Source: Cricetomys ansorgei
Lineage: Eukaryota > Chordata > Mammalia > Rodentia > Nesomyidae
Direction: 5' to 3'
NCBI GenBank assembly: GCA_026225945.1
Contig: JAMJFZ010001815.1
Location: 16,468,501 to 16,532,500 of the forward strand
Length of the DNA stretch: 64,000 bases
Shown here: piece by piece, positions 35,365 through 47,319 of the stretch
Numbering within the stretch: position 1 is the first letter of the stretch
How the letters are laid out: each line of letters begins with the position of its first letter
Translations under genes and position numbers: made by a program
The notes under the pieces: generated by a model
Databases searched by the model: none
Told to the model about the DNA's origin: nothing
What the model saw: only the letters and a program-made list of their open reading frames with translations

Positions 35365-35436
35365 AACATGTTCTTATATTACCTGTAGGTTTCTGATAGA
35401 ACATGAATAATTTTTTTATTATCTCACTGTTTATTT

Positions 35437-35560
35437 ACTGTTTTGACCCAGTGTCTCAGTATGTTTTTCATTGTAGCCAGCTATTCTTAGAGAGAAATAA
35501 TCCTCCAGCTTTAGCAATCCAAGAACCAGGAAAATAAGTATATGCCACAATACCTTTAAA
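35437..35560 (-). mobile_element. Strongly diverged B1/7SL-like SINE fragment
   Basis: 'gacccagtgtctcagtatgt', 'ttgtagccagctattcttag', 'ataatcctccagctttagc' and 'ataagtatatgccacaatac' keep the order of the complement of a proto-B1 SINE, with many changes and deletions. Confidence 0.42.
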
Positions 35561-35581
35561 TGTTTATTTTAATTAATGTTT

Positions 35582-35594
35582 TATGTATATATAT

Positions 35595-35628
<34 letters not shown>

Positions 35629-35631
35629 ATT
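35582..35631. repeat. (TA)n repeat
   Basis: TA units with two TG interruptions. Confidence 0.95.
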
Positions 35632-35794
35632 TCACTGAGTTCATGTACTTCATACATAGTCTAAAATATATATGACATACCATTTTTCTGAATTCACGAA
35701 ATATTCAGCCAAAAGCAGTCTAACTATAAATTTTTTTTGTTCAGAAGTAAATTTCAAACCTATTAACAACTACTCAGGTGTTCCTTTGCCACAA

Positions 35795-36190
35795 CCCAGG
35801 AAATTGTAGACCCACCTTCTCTCTGGTTGGATTTGCTTCTTCATGGTATTTTACGTACATGGAATTATACATTCTGTAAAATACTGTGTCTGCTTTATCT
35901 ACTCAGTGTAGTATTTTTCAAATCAGGATATGATGTAGTAGACTTTAATAATTCTTCTTATGAACGTATTCCTTCATAGATGATGTACTTCTTGTTTGTC
36001 TACTCAAGATAAAATGCACATTCGAATTTTAAATTCTTGTGTAGTGTATCTAATAGTACCATCAAAATAATATGTGTATTGTATAAACCCCCACATTTTA
36101 TATTCTTATCTCTGTACCTAGAAATAGAATTACTATATCTATTGTGACCATCACTGAAAAACTTGATATTAGTGAGGGTTTGATTCTAGC
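35795..36190 (-). mobile_element. Old L1M-type fragment
   Basis: 'ttggatttgcttcttcatgg', 'ttttacgtacatggaattat', 'acattctgtaaaatactgtg', 'atgaacgtattccttcatag', then 'atctctgtacctagaaatag' and 'aattactatatctattgtga' match the complement of an ancestral L1 3' region in order. High divergence indicates a pre-rodent insertion. Confidence 0.65.
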
Positions 36191-36539
36191 TATCCTGCTT
36201 TTATTCCATGCTTTTGATTTTCAGTTAAGTTGATACCAATTATTCTGATCACTTTCATTAGCTTATTGGATATGCTTTTGGATCAAAATGTACTCAAGTC
36301 ATTTTCCTTTTTATGTCTTTTTAACTGATGATATAAGATTAGTCTAGATAATCTGAATTATCAAATTGTCAGATGAATTATTTAATAATATTGAATCCCT
36401 TACATTTTTACTTTCTTGATAAGGTACCAGAAAGGAAATCATTATTTGTTTTAAAATTCTATAAGATTAAAATATGTGTAAGCTCCTCATGTCTTTGATG
36501 TAAAATTATAAACAAAGTTAAAGAAAAACAAAATGATGC
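36191..36539. other. AT-rich single-copy sequence
   Basis: No feature was recognised. Confidence 0.4.
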
Positions 36540-36690
36540 ACCTTTTTGTTGAGACATATACTCACATTCTCAGCACTCAGAAGGCTGAGGTAGGAAGTTG
36601 CCTCAAATATAAAACCAATTAGGTCTATAAATAATTAAGACCAGCCAAGAACACATATCAAGATCCTGTCTCAAAAGCACAGACACAAAT
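36540..36690 (+). mobile_element. Diverged B1/proto-B1 SINE, plus strand
   Basis: 'actcacattctcagcactca', 'gaaggctgaggtaggaagtt', 'taagaccagccaagaacaca' and 'aagatcctgtctcaaaagca' follow a sense 7SL-derived SINE with an A-rich end. The middle has been replaced by AT-rich sequence. Confidence 0.7.
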
Positions 36691-37497
36691 ACATTAATGT
36701 ACTAATGTACACAAACACACACTTATTTAAGGCATTGTCACCGAAGTTAATGATATTTTTCTAAAAGTTGTATAGTTTCAAATGTTTCATGTTAACCTTC
36801 TACTTTATATGAATAAAGTATTAATTCAAAATCATTCTTCTATAAGTAAAATACTGAATTTGCCAAAGAAGAGTTGTTAGGAAGAAAACTTCTTGGAAAT
36901 AAATTACTAAAGGCATGTGCATATATGTGTGTTCTTTCTTTTATAAAATCCAAATTTATGTTGTCATTCTTACTAAAGTATATCCTAAAATATATATAAA
37001 GTATATAATGTTTCATAAACATCAAAATTGTATGAATCAAAGTATATTAACTTATTCCAACTAAAACTTTCTTAAACTTCAATCCTTGAATGCTAGTGCT
37101 GCTTGATAGAATTTTTGGATGAAAATATTTTAAAATACTTTCACTCTGGCATGGATTTTGAAATGTTAGAAATAATTTGAAATATTCTTTTATTATGTAT
37201 ACAAAAACTTTTCTAGCAGATTTTAGCCACTTAATTAAAAGTATCAATAACTTCCAGTCTTTAAAATTTTATATCTTAAACTTTTATGCCCCTGCTGCCG
37301 TCTCACCTTCATATCAAAAATTGTGTTTTTCATGTCATTTCCTTGAATTTATCATCTATCATTATCATCACATTAATTAACTCATGTAAATAATGTTTTA
37401 TTGTATATGTAAGTTACACTTAATTCCATAAGATCCAAGTTTAGATAGATAGACAAAACAGTCAGGCAGATAGAAAAATAAGTAGGTTGATTCATAG
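36691..37497. other. AT-rich single-copy sequence
   Basis: No feature was recognised apart from scattered AT runs. Confidence 0.4.
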
Positions 37498-37540
37498 AAG
37501 ACAGATGATGATGATAGATAGATAGATAGAGATGATAGAT

Positions 37541-37590
<50 letters not shown>

Positions 37591-37594
37591 CAGA
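37498..37594. repeat. (GATA)n microsatellite
   Basis: GATA/GATGATA units, about 15 of them uninterrupted at 37541-37590. A looser GATAGA-rich lead-in begins near 37443. Confidence 0.96.
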
Positions 37595-38549
37595 TACTGA
37601 GAATGTCTTATTTCTGGTAATTTAGAACATATTTGGTTTGGTTTCTATAATGAAGTGTGGTCATAATAAGTAGTTTAAGTAGTTTTTTGAAGAAATTTCA
37701 TATCTGAGTCATCTAAGAGCTGATAATTTTCAGTAATTCTATATGAATAACGTATTGATACGAATTAATTATTCTCCAAACAATGTTTGTTAATGAGGCT
37801 ATTTCCTGTTCATAAACTCTTAAATGCACACACACACATACACACACACACACACATATATACACACACACACACACACATATATAAAATCTTCTTTCTT
37901 TCCTAAAATCTAGCTTTCAGTATACCCTTTAGAGTGTTTTCAACACCTAGACTGTTTGAGTCCAATTCTATCCTTTTATTTATTTTAAAGTTTCTTTAAG
38001 TTTTACTCTTTAAATATAGCTTCTTTTAGAAAGAGTTGAGTTGCTAGTATCTTCTTTGTTCATATTTTATTACATCTATTCAACGTATTGAAAATGAAGA
38101 GAAATGATATACTAATGCATGAACAATCCGATTGTTTTACAAAACATAAACACGAATAATTCTTACATGTATTTTATGCTTCTTCTGTGAATAATTCAAA
38201 TTAATTATCAAAATCTGAGAGCTAGTAACAAGCATTGTTTAGATATTGCAATTAAGCTACAGCCAGGAAAAAGACGAAGTAGGAGTCTGACTTCCATACT
38301 GCAATAAGAGTTTTGTTGTTCTTTTAATCAGTTTTACCTATTTTAAAGTTATTTTCACATATTTTAAGATGAATTCCTTTAAGCCTTTATATAACATCAA
38401 TAAACAGGATTGCATTACTCATTGAAGTTTCAGATAAATTTACTGTATCCATAGTGGAAAGCCTTGTAACTTATTGCAAGAGAAATCAGATTTGACTACT
38501 TTCCAAATTTTTGAAGAGAATATAATCATATTAGAGATATAAATATCAC
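37595..38549. other. AT-rich single-copy sequence with a CA repeat
   Basis: Apart from the CA tract at 37826-37888 nothing was recognised. 38090-38330 contains an AATTAATTATC homeodomain-type cluster and may belong with the candidate conserved block that follows. Confidence 0.4.
37826..37888. repeat. Interrupted (CA)n microsatellite
   Basis: Two CA blocks separated by TATATA, with a short TATA run at the right edge. Confidence 0.95.
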
Positions 38550-39420
38550 ATCACACAGAAATGCTGTACCAGGCACTTAGAGTGATCTCAAACATTTAGA
38601 GAACTGTGAAGCTCTCAGTAATACTGCCACTTCAACACTGTAGTGTTACGGAACATGCTTCTTGTGCCAGTGTAGTTATGATCTTCTTGTCTTAATTACC
38701 TATTGTCATTTGGCTTACATGGCCACAAAAAATTTTCAAAAATGTTTTATACCATAATAAGACATGGAGATATTAAATATTTCCTGAAAAAAATTCACTT
38801 CTATTTCTCCAATCATTTATCAGATTTATATAAACAATTACATCCCATTCAACTGTGGGTAAGATATATTTTCATTTTGTATTTGGAAAAAATTGCAATC
38901 AAGTGATTGACATTTTGATGCAGCATCTGGAATGCTTCCCCAGAACCGATGTGCTATGGAGCATGTTTACATTTTTAAGAGCCATGATAAGTCAAGCAGC
39001 TGTTAGCGATTGGTGGATGACAGTTAATACTTGTCTTTGTTAAAAATATTAATTTTTAGATCAAATAATATACTGGTTATTAATAATGTCACTCTAAGTA
39101 GGAATAAAACAGTCAGAAACTCTATAGTCATCAGAAGAAAATATCAGTTAGTCTCTTCCTGTTGAAATTGTCTTCTCCCAGGTGGTCAATTGCACTTGTC
39201 AGCTGTTATTTTGGAAAATGTACAGAATTTAATACATGAGGTATATCAAACTAACTACATTAGGAATGTACCAGATGTCAACATGGCGTCTGCCCAACAT
39301 CATCTTCTGGGAAAAGCAAGTTCCAAATTCAGACAGTCTACGATTAGCCTGAAAGAATGATGATAAGTCTCACCATCTGTTGCACATTTTACAACTAATT
39401 GTGATTTGTTTTCTCTAAAA
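38550..39420. promoter_or_regulatory. Candidate conserved noncoding block
   Basis: This repeat-free block is more complex than its surroundings. Dense developmental-type binding words are visible: 'agtgattgacattttgatgc' near 38900 (PBX-like TGATTGAC), 'cgattggtggatgacagtta' near 39007 (PBX/MEIS-like with TGACAG), 'cacttgtcagctgttatttt' near 39195 (CAGCTG E-box beside a MEIS-like TTGTCA), and several TAATTA/TTAAT words. Open frames here lack coding character. Enhancer function is inferred, not shown. Confidence 0.38.
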
Positions 39421-39939
39421 TGCACATTTTCTTTGAAATGAAAAACAAGATATCATGACACATTCCTTGTCTTGTAATGACATAACAGAGTTATCACAAA
39501 GAGGTACATATCTATGAATGCAAATATATAAATATATATATATTATGGTGCCATGATAGTTATTACAATTTCAGATTTATAGATATCTAGAAGGTCCCTT
39601 AATGTATTATTGTTACGGAAAGGAAAAAAAATTCAAATAAACTCAAATAATCTTGCATAAATTTTATTGTTCTTATATTTTATGATATAATGTTCCTGTT
39701 TATGATTTAATAATAACTGGTAAGAATGTTTGAGTGTATGCATAATTAAAGTGCATATCCAAAATGTTTTTGAAGTTATTTAAAAGTTGAGGAAATTTTA
39801 GTTATGTGATATAAAGATTAGTATCTTAATTCTGTTATAATTACAATACACTTATATGCAATACCCTATTCTACCTTGATATGTTAAAACATTTTCTTAT
39901 TTAAATAAAAGAATGAGATTTTTCAATTGTTTTGATTGG
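39421..39939. other. AT-rich single-copy sequence
   Basis: A short (TA) run lies near 39523-39543. Nothing else was recognised. Confidence 0.4.
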
Positions 39940-41494
39940 TCAAAAGGTTTATTTTAATTTCACCTTACTTTCTTTTTCCTCTTTTCTTATTCTTTGAGAA
40001 TTTCATGAAGTATATTTTTATCATATTCTTTTCATTCTGGACTCCCCAAAACTTCAAACCTCAACCACTCAGCTTCTTCTTCTATCTATTTTTCTTTTCT
40101 TTTTTTAGAAAAAGGAAACAAAAGAAAAGGGGGAAAGTCACTTTAAGTAAAAGAAAACATCAAAAAATTTTGGGGCCATCTATTCTGGAGAATGTTTACT
40201 ATGCGTCAAGTCACCTCATTGAAGAAAACTGATTTTCCCTTTCCTAGCAGCTATCAATTGTGATTAGTTTCTTAGCTGTTAGTGGGAATGCTTTGTGCTC
40301 ATTTTGCTCCCTTAATGGTGGGGTTTTAGTCTGGTTTGAGCATGTGCATGCCTTGGACATCCTGATACCATTTCTGAGTTCATATGTGTATGTGCCCTCT
40401 TACATCTAGAAAGCACTATTTTTATTAAAATTGTCTATCATCTCTGGCTCTTACTATCTGCCTGCCCCCACTCTTCCTCATAGATCCCTGAGCACTGAAT
40501 GAAGTGATATAATAAAGACATGCTGCTCAGGATCGAGAACTCTAAAATCCCTCACTCTTAGCACATTGTTCACTTCTGGGTCTCTCTGTTAGTTACCACC
40601 TACTGCAAGAAGCTTCTATGACTAGGTTCAAGAAAGGACATGATCCATGGGTATAAGGTATGCCATTAGGAGAATTTTATTGCTATTTTTCTTTATCAGA
40701 ACAATAATAGTAGGTTTTATCCTACTCTGACATACCTAGTCTCAAGTTCATAGATTAATTAAGAATGTCAGATATGGATCCCATCTCATGGCATGGGCCT
40801 TAAATTCAATTTAAAAAGTGCTGTATATGCTCTAATATTTCTCACAACTGCAACAGGAGGTTTGTCTTACAGGTCAGTTGCTGTTATTGCTCAAAATTAA
40901 ACACTGATGCTTAATATTCTCCAGTAACATTTATAGCACTTTCTAGCAATGCAATCTCTAGCCAGTAGGTGGAGAGCTTCCAATTGAATGCCAGGTAGAC
41001 TTTTCCATGTTAAATTTCAAAAGGTTGAGGGGTCTTCCCCTATAGGGCTTATTGTAAAGTTGGGGAATGTAACTAATAACATTGACAGTAGCCTGGAATG
41101 TTTCAGGGGCCCAGACTTCCAGATTCCTTTGGTCAATGAATTAAAAAGACGTAATCCATTTCTTGTACTGTGTGTTTTATTTGGTATTGTATGATGACTG
41201 GTTGGGGTACTGACTCCCCTATTACATGATCATCCCATTTAAAATCATTATATATATATATATATATAATGATATATATATATCAGGAAGTTTCTACAAT
41301 AGTAAGTGATCACATGGCTTTTCAAACTCTTTAATTTTAGTTATCCCTACCTATATGCCTTCCTCTATGCTATTCTATTTTCTCCTTCTGCCTTTAACCT
41401 TCCATTCTATTTTTCATTTTGTCCCTTTGAAATGCTTTACTGTGTTTCCTTTCCTCTGAAGAGTCCCTACTACCCGCTGGAAATTACTACCTAC
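39940..41494 (-). mobile_element. Rodent L1, 3' UTR part of an interrupted element
   Basis: T-rich left edge, then 'gaaaactgattttccctttc', 'agcagctatcaattgtgatt', 'gggttttagtctggtttgag', 'catctctggctcttactatc', 'agatccctgagcactgaatg', 'accacctactgcaagaagct', 'aaaggacatgatccatgggt' and 'catctcatggcatgggcctt', all in order for the complement of a rodent L1 3' UTR. Towards the right it approaches ORF2 and is cut by LTR copy 3 at 41495. Confidence 0.9.
41244..41284. repeat. (TA)n palindrome
   Basis: The motif atcatta-(TA)n-taatgat gives a short perfect inverted repeat around the TA run. Confidence 0.9.
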
Positions 41495-41794
41495 TGTAGA
41501 GGAATAGCCCTGTGTGAAAGCTAGGGTCTACATTCCAGGGGTCTAAATTCAGAGGCTTGTGTGCTCTTGATAGAATATAGGCACACCTTCAATCCCAGTA
41601 GTCAGAACGCAGTGGTGGTCCATGCCTTTAATCCCTAATACTGAAACAGAATGTGGAAGCAAGCCCAGGAGGCAGAGCTCAGAAGGAGATAGTGTCACAC
41701 AGCAAGTGACATCTGAGATGAGTTATTGTGAATGGCAGGCAAAGTGATTAATCAGAGGAAGAGTTAGCAGAGTGAGCCAAAATGAGGGCCTGCC

Positions 41795-41887
<93 letters not shown>

Positions 41888-42427
41888 TTATTTATTCATA
41901 GAGAGGGAGTTACAGAGTCAGTTACAGTCAGTTACTTACAGAGTCAGTTACAGCAGAGTTAGTTACAGAGGTAGTATGGAGTAATATGAGCTCAGTGAGA
42001 GACACAAAGACAGAGGCAGCCTGGCAGAAGTCAGTATCAGATAGGAAGAGTGATTCAGTTTGAAGCTGAGCAGAGCAGTTCAGTCTGAGGCAGTTAGAGA
42101 ATTAGCCAGAGTCTGCCAAATTCAGAAGTTCAATTTGAAGCTTGGAGAAGAGTTTGAGCCTGAACCAGAATAGTCAGAGTTAAGAAGGAGCTAGTCAGAG
42201 TGGATTAGTATGTAGTAGATCTCAGAAGCTGAGACTGAAGCCTTTAAGGTCTAGACTAGCAATATGAAGAGTCTAGATTGTACTAGATGAAACCTTCCAG
42301 TTCATGACTTAAGTGTAGATGATAAGGAGGCTGAGATGCCCCAGGCCTCCAGTACTAATTAGACAAAGAAATAAACTGTCCTCTGTCTTGAATCAATGTC
42401 TACATCTGGCATGAATCTACATCTACA
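41495..42427 (+). mobile_element. ERV2-like LTR, copy 3
   Basis: It runs from TGTAGAGGAATAGCCCTGTG to a CTACA end, sharing 'aaagctagggtctacattcc', 'cacaccttcaatcccagtag', 'catgcctttaatccctaata', purine-rich CAGAGTCAGTTACAG-like repeats, and 'aataaactgtcctctgtctt' with copies 1 and 2. It has grown through a (CT)n(TA)n tract at 41798-41895. Retroviral sequence is absent on both sides, so it is a solo LTR. It lies inside a minus-strand L1. Confidence 0.85.
41798..41895. repeat. (CT)n(TA)n(TTTA)n compound microsatellite inside the LTR
   Basis: About 16 CT units, then about 27 TA units, then TTTA units. It is absent from the other two LTR copies, so it expanded after insertion. Confidence 0.96.
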
Positions 42428-42462
42428 CACTATATGAATGTGTCACATTTTTATTATTCACT
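42428..42462 (-). mobile_element. L1 sliver between two LTR insertions
   Basis: 'tatatgaatgtgtcacattt' corresponds to the complement of the L1 phrase just before the 'ctattcatcaattgatc' that resumes at 42825. The L1 is therefore continuous across the ORR1 insertion. Confidence 0.6.
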
Positions 42463-42824
42463 TGTCTTAGTTACTTTTCTATTACAGAGAATAGACCCTA
42501 TAGCCAAGGCAACTCATAAAATAAAGGATATAATTTAGTGGCTGAAAGTTCCAGTGGATTAGAATTCATGATCAGTATGGTGTGAAGCAGCTGGCAGACA
42601 GACATGGCACTGGAAGAATTCCATATGATTCACAAGCACAAAACAGAGAGAGAGAAGGAGACTGGGAATGTTATGGGATTCTGAAACCTCAAAGCCTAAA
42701 CTCCAGAGATACACACTCTGTAATAGAGCCATACCTTCCACTCTTTCCCATAGAGCTCCTTCATCTGTGGCCAAGTATTCAAATATATGAGCCTAGGGAG
42801 GCCATTCATATTCAAACTACTACA
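42463..42824 (-). mobile_element. ORR1-type MaLR LTR inserted in L1
   Basis: On the plus strand TGTCTTAGTTAC begins the element, followed by 'agccaaggcaactcataaaa', 'gtggctgaaagttccagtgg', 'gaaacctcaaagcctaaact' and 'ttcatattcaaactactaca'. This is the complement of a full-length ORR1 LTR (362 bp) and is solo. ATTCA/TATTC occurs on both sides, a plausible short target-site duplication. Confidence 0.85.
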
Positions 42825-43870
42825 CTATTCATCAATTGATCGACTGTGCTGTTTCCAATTTCTAGCTATTACGAATAGTAGGTAGCATATATACATAGTG
42901 GAGCAGATATCTTTATAGTAGGATGTTGTGTTCTTTGGATATACGCCCAAGAGTGGTGTAGCTTGATCTTGAGTTGGATCTTATTCCTAGCTATCTGAGG
43001 TTTCATGTCTATGATTTCCATAGTGGCTGTCTAAGTTTGCACTCATACCAGAAAAGAATAAGTGTCCCCTTTCCCCACATGCTTGGCAGCATAAGCTGTC
43101 ATTTGTTTTATTGATCTTGGCCATTCTGACAGGGATAGGGTTAAATTTCCAAGTTTTGATTTTGATGACTGGTTTTGATTTGATTGCTGGTGACTAAGGA
43201 TATTAGACATTTTAGAGTGTTTCTTGGACATTTCTGTTTCATTTTGTGTGATATTTAGCTCTATACTCAAGTTTTAATAGACTTCTTTGTTTTCTTGATG
43301 TTCCTGTGTTTTTATTCAATTTGTTGTATATTTTAAATACAAAACATCTGTTAGATGTACAATTGTTGAGTATAATTTCCAGTTCTGTAGGCTTCCTCAT
43401 TGCTCATATAATGGTGTCATTTGCTACAGAGAGACTTATTGCTGTTGTGAGTTTCCATTTGTTACTTGCTGATTAATGCCTGTGATACTAGAGTCCTCGT
43501 CAGAACATGCTCTTTATGTCAGTGAGTTCAAACATATTCCTTTCTTTCTCATCTATTAGATTCATGGAATATGGTCTTAAAGTTGAGTGTTCTGCAGGGT
43601 TAGAGAGGAAGATCTATGCGCTATCTTTTACATGTAATTGTTCAGTTTTATTAGCATCATTCATTGGAAGTGGCTGTTTTTTTCTCCATTGTGCTCTTTT
43701 CATGTCTTTGTAAAAGAAAACCATATACCATAGGTTTGTGATTTTTGTCTCTATCATCAGTTCTATTATATTGCTAAATGTAGCCGTTTTGATGTTAATG
43801 CTATACTAGTTTTATTATTATGTCTCTGAAGTACAACTTGAAATTTGGGATGGTGATGGGGGAGACATAG
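42825..43870 (-). mobile_element. L1 ORF2 part of the interrupted element
   Basis: 'ctattcatcaattgatcgac', 'ttggatatacgcccaagagt', 'ctatctgaggtttcatgtct', 'cttggccattctgacaggga', 'gatgactggttttgatttga', 'ttccagttctgtaggcttcc' and 'gaagtacaacttgaaatttg' form the complement of the C-terminal third of L1 ORF2 in order. It is full of stops. With 39940-41494 it represents one dead L1, 5'-truncated. Confidence 0.92.
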
Positions 43871-44721
43871 GTATACTACCTAGGTCTTCATCAACAGTGA
43901 ACTGTAGCATTCCTGGCAACAGTGGGTCTGAGGCCAATAAAGTGTAGCAGGAGTTGATATTGGCTTGGAGGAAGGGCATGAGTACACTATAGGAGAAAAT
44001 ATTAGGTAATTAATTCAAAAACTGTTATGCTAATTTTAGATGTTACTATTTATGGGTCGTTATATTTTTGGTTTTTTTTCTCCCTTTGTATCTAAATTGG
44101 TCACACAGTGGCAACAAATTAGTAGCTTTCTGTTTTATTCTTACTAATATTTGACATATTTCTGCCATTTTATATATAGATAATCCTACTTATATTATGC
44201 TTGATTATTAATGCTATGATTTCGTAAATTATAAAAATAGTTCAGCTTAAAATAAATACTGATATAGCAAATAGAATTGTAGGAATCAGGTCAGTTGAAG
44301 CAAATGTCTACTGCTTCTTCTCTCTTACTGTTCTGTATGATACTTTCGTTGTGTAGTAAAGAATTTACCATTCCTTACTGTGAGCATACTGCTTCATAGC
44401 AACACTCTTTTCGAAAACTTATAAAGAAGCTAAAAACATTTTAAAATTAAGGACCTCTTTCTTTTAATAAATTCCAGAGCACAATTATTTTTGGCTAAAT
44501 TTTTAATTAAATGTAAAATTATTTGTTCATCTAGAAGATATAAACCTCATGTTTTTTCTCTGAGAATATGGATAGAAATATCATCTCAGAAATTGGTAAA
44601 AAAAAATGTAGGCAGTAAAAATATCTTTAAACATACCAATGAAAAATTATTCATTCATTATCCCTATAACCTCAAATTTTAGAAAGTATTCAGAGTAATA
44701 TTTTCAGGAATAATGCTCCAG
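43871..44721. other. Single-copy sequence without recognised features
   Basis: AT-rich with a complex patch at 43880-43985. No repeat or exon was recognised. Confidence 0.4.
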
Positions 44722-44835
44722 ATTGGTAATGATATATGTTTATATTCCCATCACCCAGGAAGTTGAGTCTGGAGGATCAGCTTGAGCCAGCCTATGCTAC
44801 ATTCAGAAATTCTGTCTGAAACAACAACATATGGA
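44722..44835 (+). mobile_element. Diverged B1-family SINE, plus strand
   Basis: 'tatattcccatcacccagga', 'agttgagtctggaggatcag', 'cttgagccagcctatgctac' and 'attctgtctgaaacaacaac' follow a sense 7SL SINE with an A-rich tail. About 110 bp, proto-B1-like. Confidence 0.78.
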
Positions 44836-45614
44836 AATATCCAATATGTACTAGCTCTAATTAGATATATTTTGTAGAAACAGGTTGTTGAGTGTCATGG
44901 TAAATTAGGCTTTGCTATTAGAGTACTAAGTATTTTTTACGAAGATATAAAAAAATCAATACATGAAAGCAGATTATTATTATTATAATAGTTAACATAA
45001 ATGAATAAACTGAGAAAGATAGATTGGCTATATGTAGTTCTGTTAAATATAAACATTGGATAATCAGTGGTAGCAATCAAGGTAAAATCATTATGTTGGT
45101 TAATTGAATTGCTGTTCTCATGTTTTATACTACATGTGTTAAATGACACCTGCATATTCAGTATAATGTGTTAAAGAATGCACCCCCAATCATAGGAATA
45201 GACAAATATGATAATATTACTTTCTAGACACACAACAGATATACTACAGAAATACACATGATCTTTACTTCTATGAATAGTTCTTGTGAAACATTGAAAA
45301 TAATATGAGAGGATAAATGCTGCTAAGGTTTTTGCATAGACATATAATTAAATTTGAGCACTACTTCCATTTACATGCATGTGTACTTACACGTAATGCA
45401 ATATGATAAATAAGCAACTGTTAATCAATATGATTTCCAAAGCAGTAATAAAATAGTGAAAAAAATAACAGTCACTGTTCTAATATAGTGAAGAAGAAAA
45501 TAAAACAGTGCTATAGAAAATATATTTCAAACATTTAAATGGTTAAAATATTTAGAATTAAGATAGGTAAAAACATACTTTTAATGAAAATCTTCTTTAT
45601 TAGAAAATACTCTT
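44836..45614. other. AT-rich single-copy sequence
   Basis: No feature was recognised. Confidence 0.4.
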
Positions 45615-45745
45615 CTAGGTCCTGGGGAGTTGGCTTGGTGGCTAAGAGCAATTGTTATTCTTAGAAAGGCCCAGAACTCAGTTTTAAGCATCCATGTTAA
45701 GTAGCTCCCAACTGTGACAATTACTATATCACTGAGTGATTAAGC
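45615..45745 (+). mobile_element. B2/B3 SINE, plus strand
   Basis: The tRNA-like head 'ctggggagttggcttggtgg', 'ctaagagcaattgttattct' and 'cccagaactcagttttaagc' is followed by 'catgttaagtagctcccaac' and 'tgtgac'. The 3' part is truncated. This is one of few plus-strand SINEs. Confidence 0.82.
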
Positions 45746-47319
45746 CCCTTCTAGACATCATGGGCTAAAAAAGTAAAAGCCCAGTGCCAGATCTGACTAA
45801 CTTCCTTTAGAACAGCTCATCAGGAGGTACCATACACCATCAAACACTACAGGCTGTTACCAATGTTTTTAGTTACTCTCCAGAACTTGGAAGTAAGACC
45901 CTGTTTCTGCAGACATCAAATTCTCAACAAACAGAACATGGAGAGCACAAGCTGGTACTCACCTGAAAACGTCTAGCACACTGGATAACTTCCAAAGTGT
46001 TAGAACGTGATATGCACGTTACTGAATGAAAAGAGTATTCATCAACTTCTGAGAGGTAATTTGTGAAGCCAGTACATATTCAATGTCTTAAAGATATTTC
46101 CCATAAATTTATACCAAGATGCACTTCTTAAGATTTTGTCAGTAAAATTGAACAAAATGCAATTATCTACTGCATTTCATATATGAATTTGTAGAACATA
46201 AGATCTATTGGTGAGAGGGTCATTTTTCATAATAGGTTGGGTTAATAAGGATTGGTTAGCACTGGGAAGGCTTGTGGTACAACCTAAAGCCTTAAAATAG
46301 AGACAATGTTTTACTTTTCTGACACATGAATAAATTAACTTTCCTCCAGTTAGTGAAATCGCACACCCAAGTGCTTACTGTTTATACAGAGAGAGTTAGT
46401 ACTACAAGTGGTCATGGAGAAAATGAGCTTTGGTGCATCTAATTGCTTGAAGGATGGAGAAAGGCTACTTAATGTCAAAAATCAGAGATTCTTTAGCTTT
46501 AGCCTTCGGTTCATGTATATTCACTCCTCTAAATATAACTATGTTTTTTAAGGAATACATATGTCACACATACAGTGGTTGCCTCTCTGTTTCCCTGAAT
46601 ATATACATACACATACATGCAAACATAGACACATGTACTACTTATTTTATGTATAACATTTTAAACCATTAGGTGGGTAGATCATAATTTATTAAATTTT
46701 TGTTTAGACAAATTTCACATCTCTGAATCTCTCATTTTAAGTTGTATTATCGTACTGTAAAATTATTTTTTAAAGCCTAAACATTTTTCATCTAAATTTT
46801 ATTTAAAATATTGATACAAAATCTACAAAACTATAAAAGGTGTTTAAGTATATGCATTATATTACCATATGTAAAATATTATTCTGTTTGAAGTAACTGA
46901 AATATCCCTTGATGCTGAAATATATTAACATGTAAATATATATTTATTAGTTAATAATTTTCTGAAAGAGCAGTTTATCCCTTGAAATTAGAGTGAGGAA
47001 AAATTTTTAATTATATAAGGAACATAAAACAAGATTTGTCATAGAATACAAATGTTACTAAAATAATATGAATATATGCTTAATATATAATATAAAAATA
47101 TAAATATGAGTGTAAATGATATATTGTCATATTGGTTATATAATATACAATGAATAGTGAGAGACTATATCTGATAACATTTTGCATTCTGAATAACTTG
47201 TCAATTTCAATTTCTTTACACTGGGAAATTTTTAATGACAGATTTTTCTATTATAATTTGAGATACAATGCAAGGGATAAGTTCTATGATATTTTATTTA
47301 TACACAAAAATGTGCATGT
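45746..47319. other. Mostly unassigned sequence
   Basis: 45746-46020 ('gctcatcaggaggtaccata', 'ggaagtaagaccctgtttct') has the look of an old rodent interspersed repeat that I cannot name. The rest is AT-rich and featureless. Confidence 0.35.

Noticed and set aside
42825..43870. Possible functional reverse transcriptase gene
   Set aside because: The ORF2 similarity is broken by many stops and indels, and the element lacks its 5' part and is split by two LTRs.
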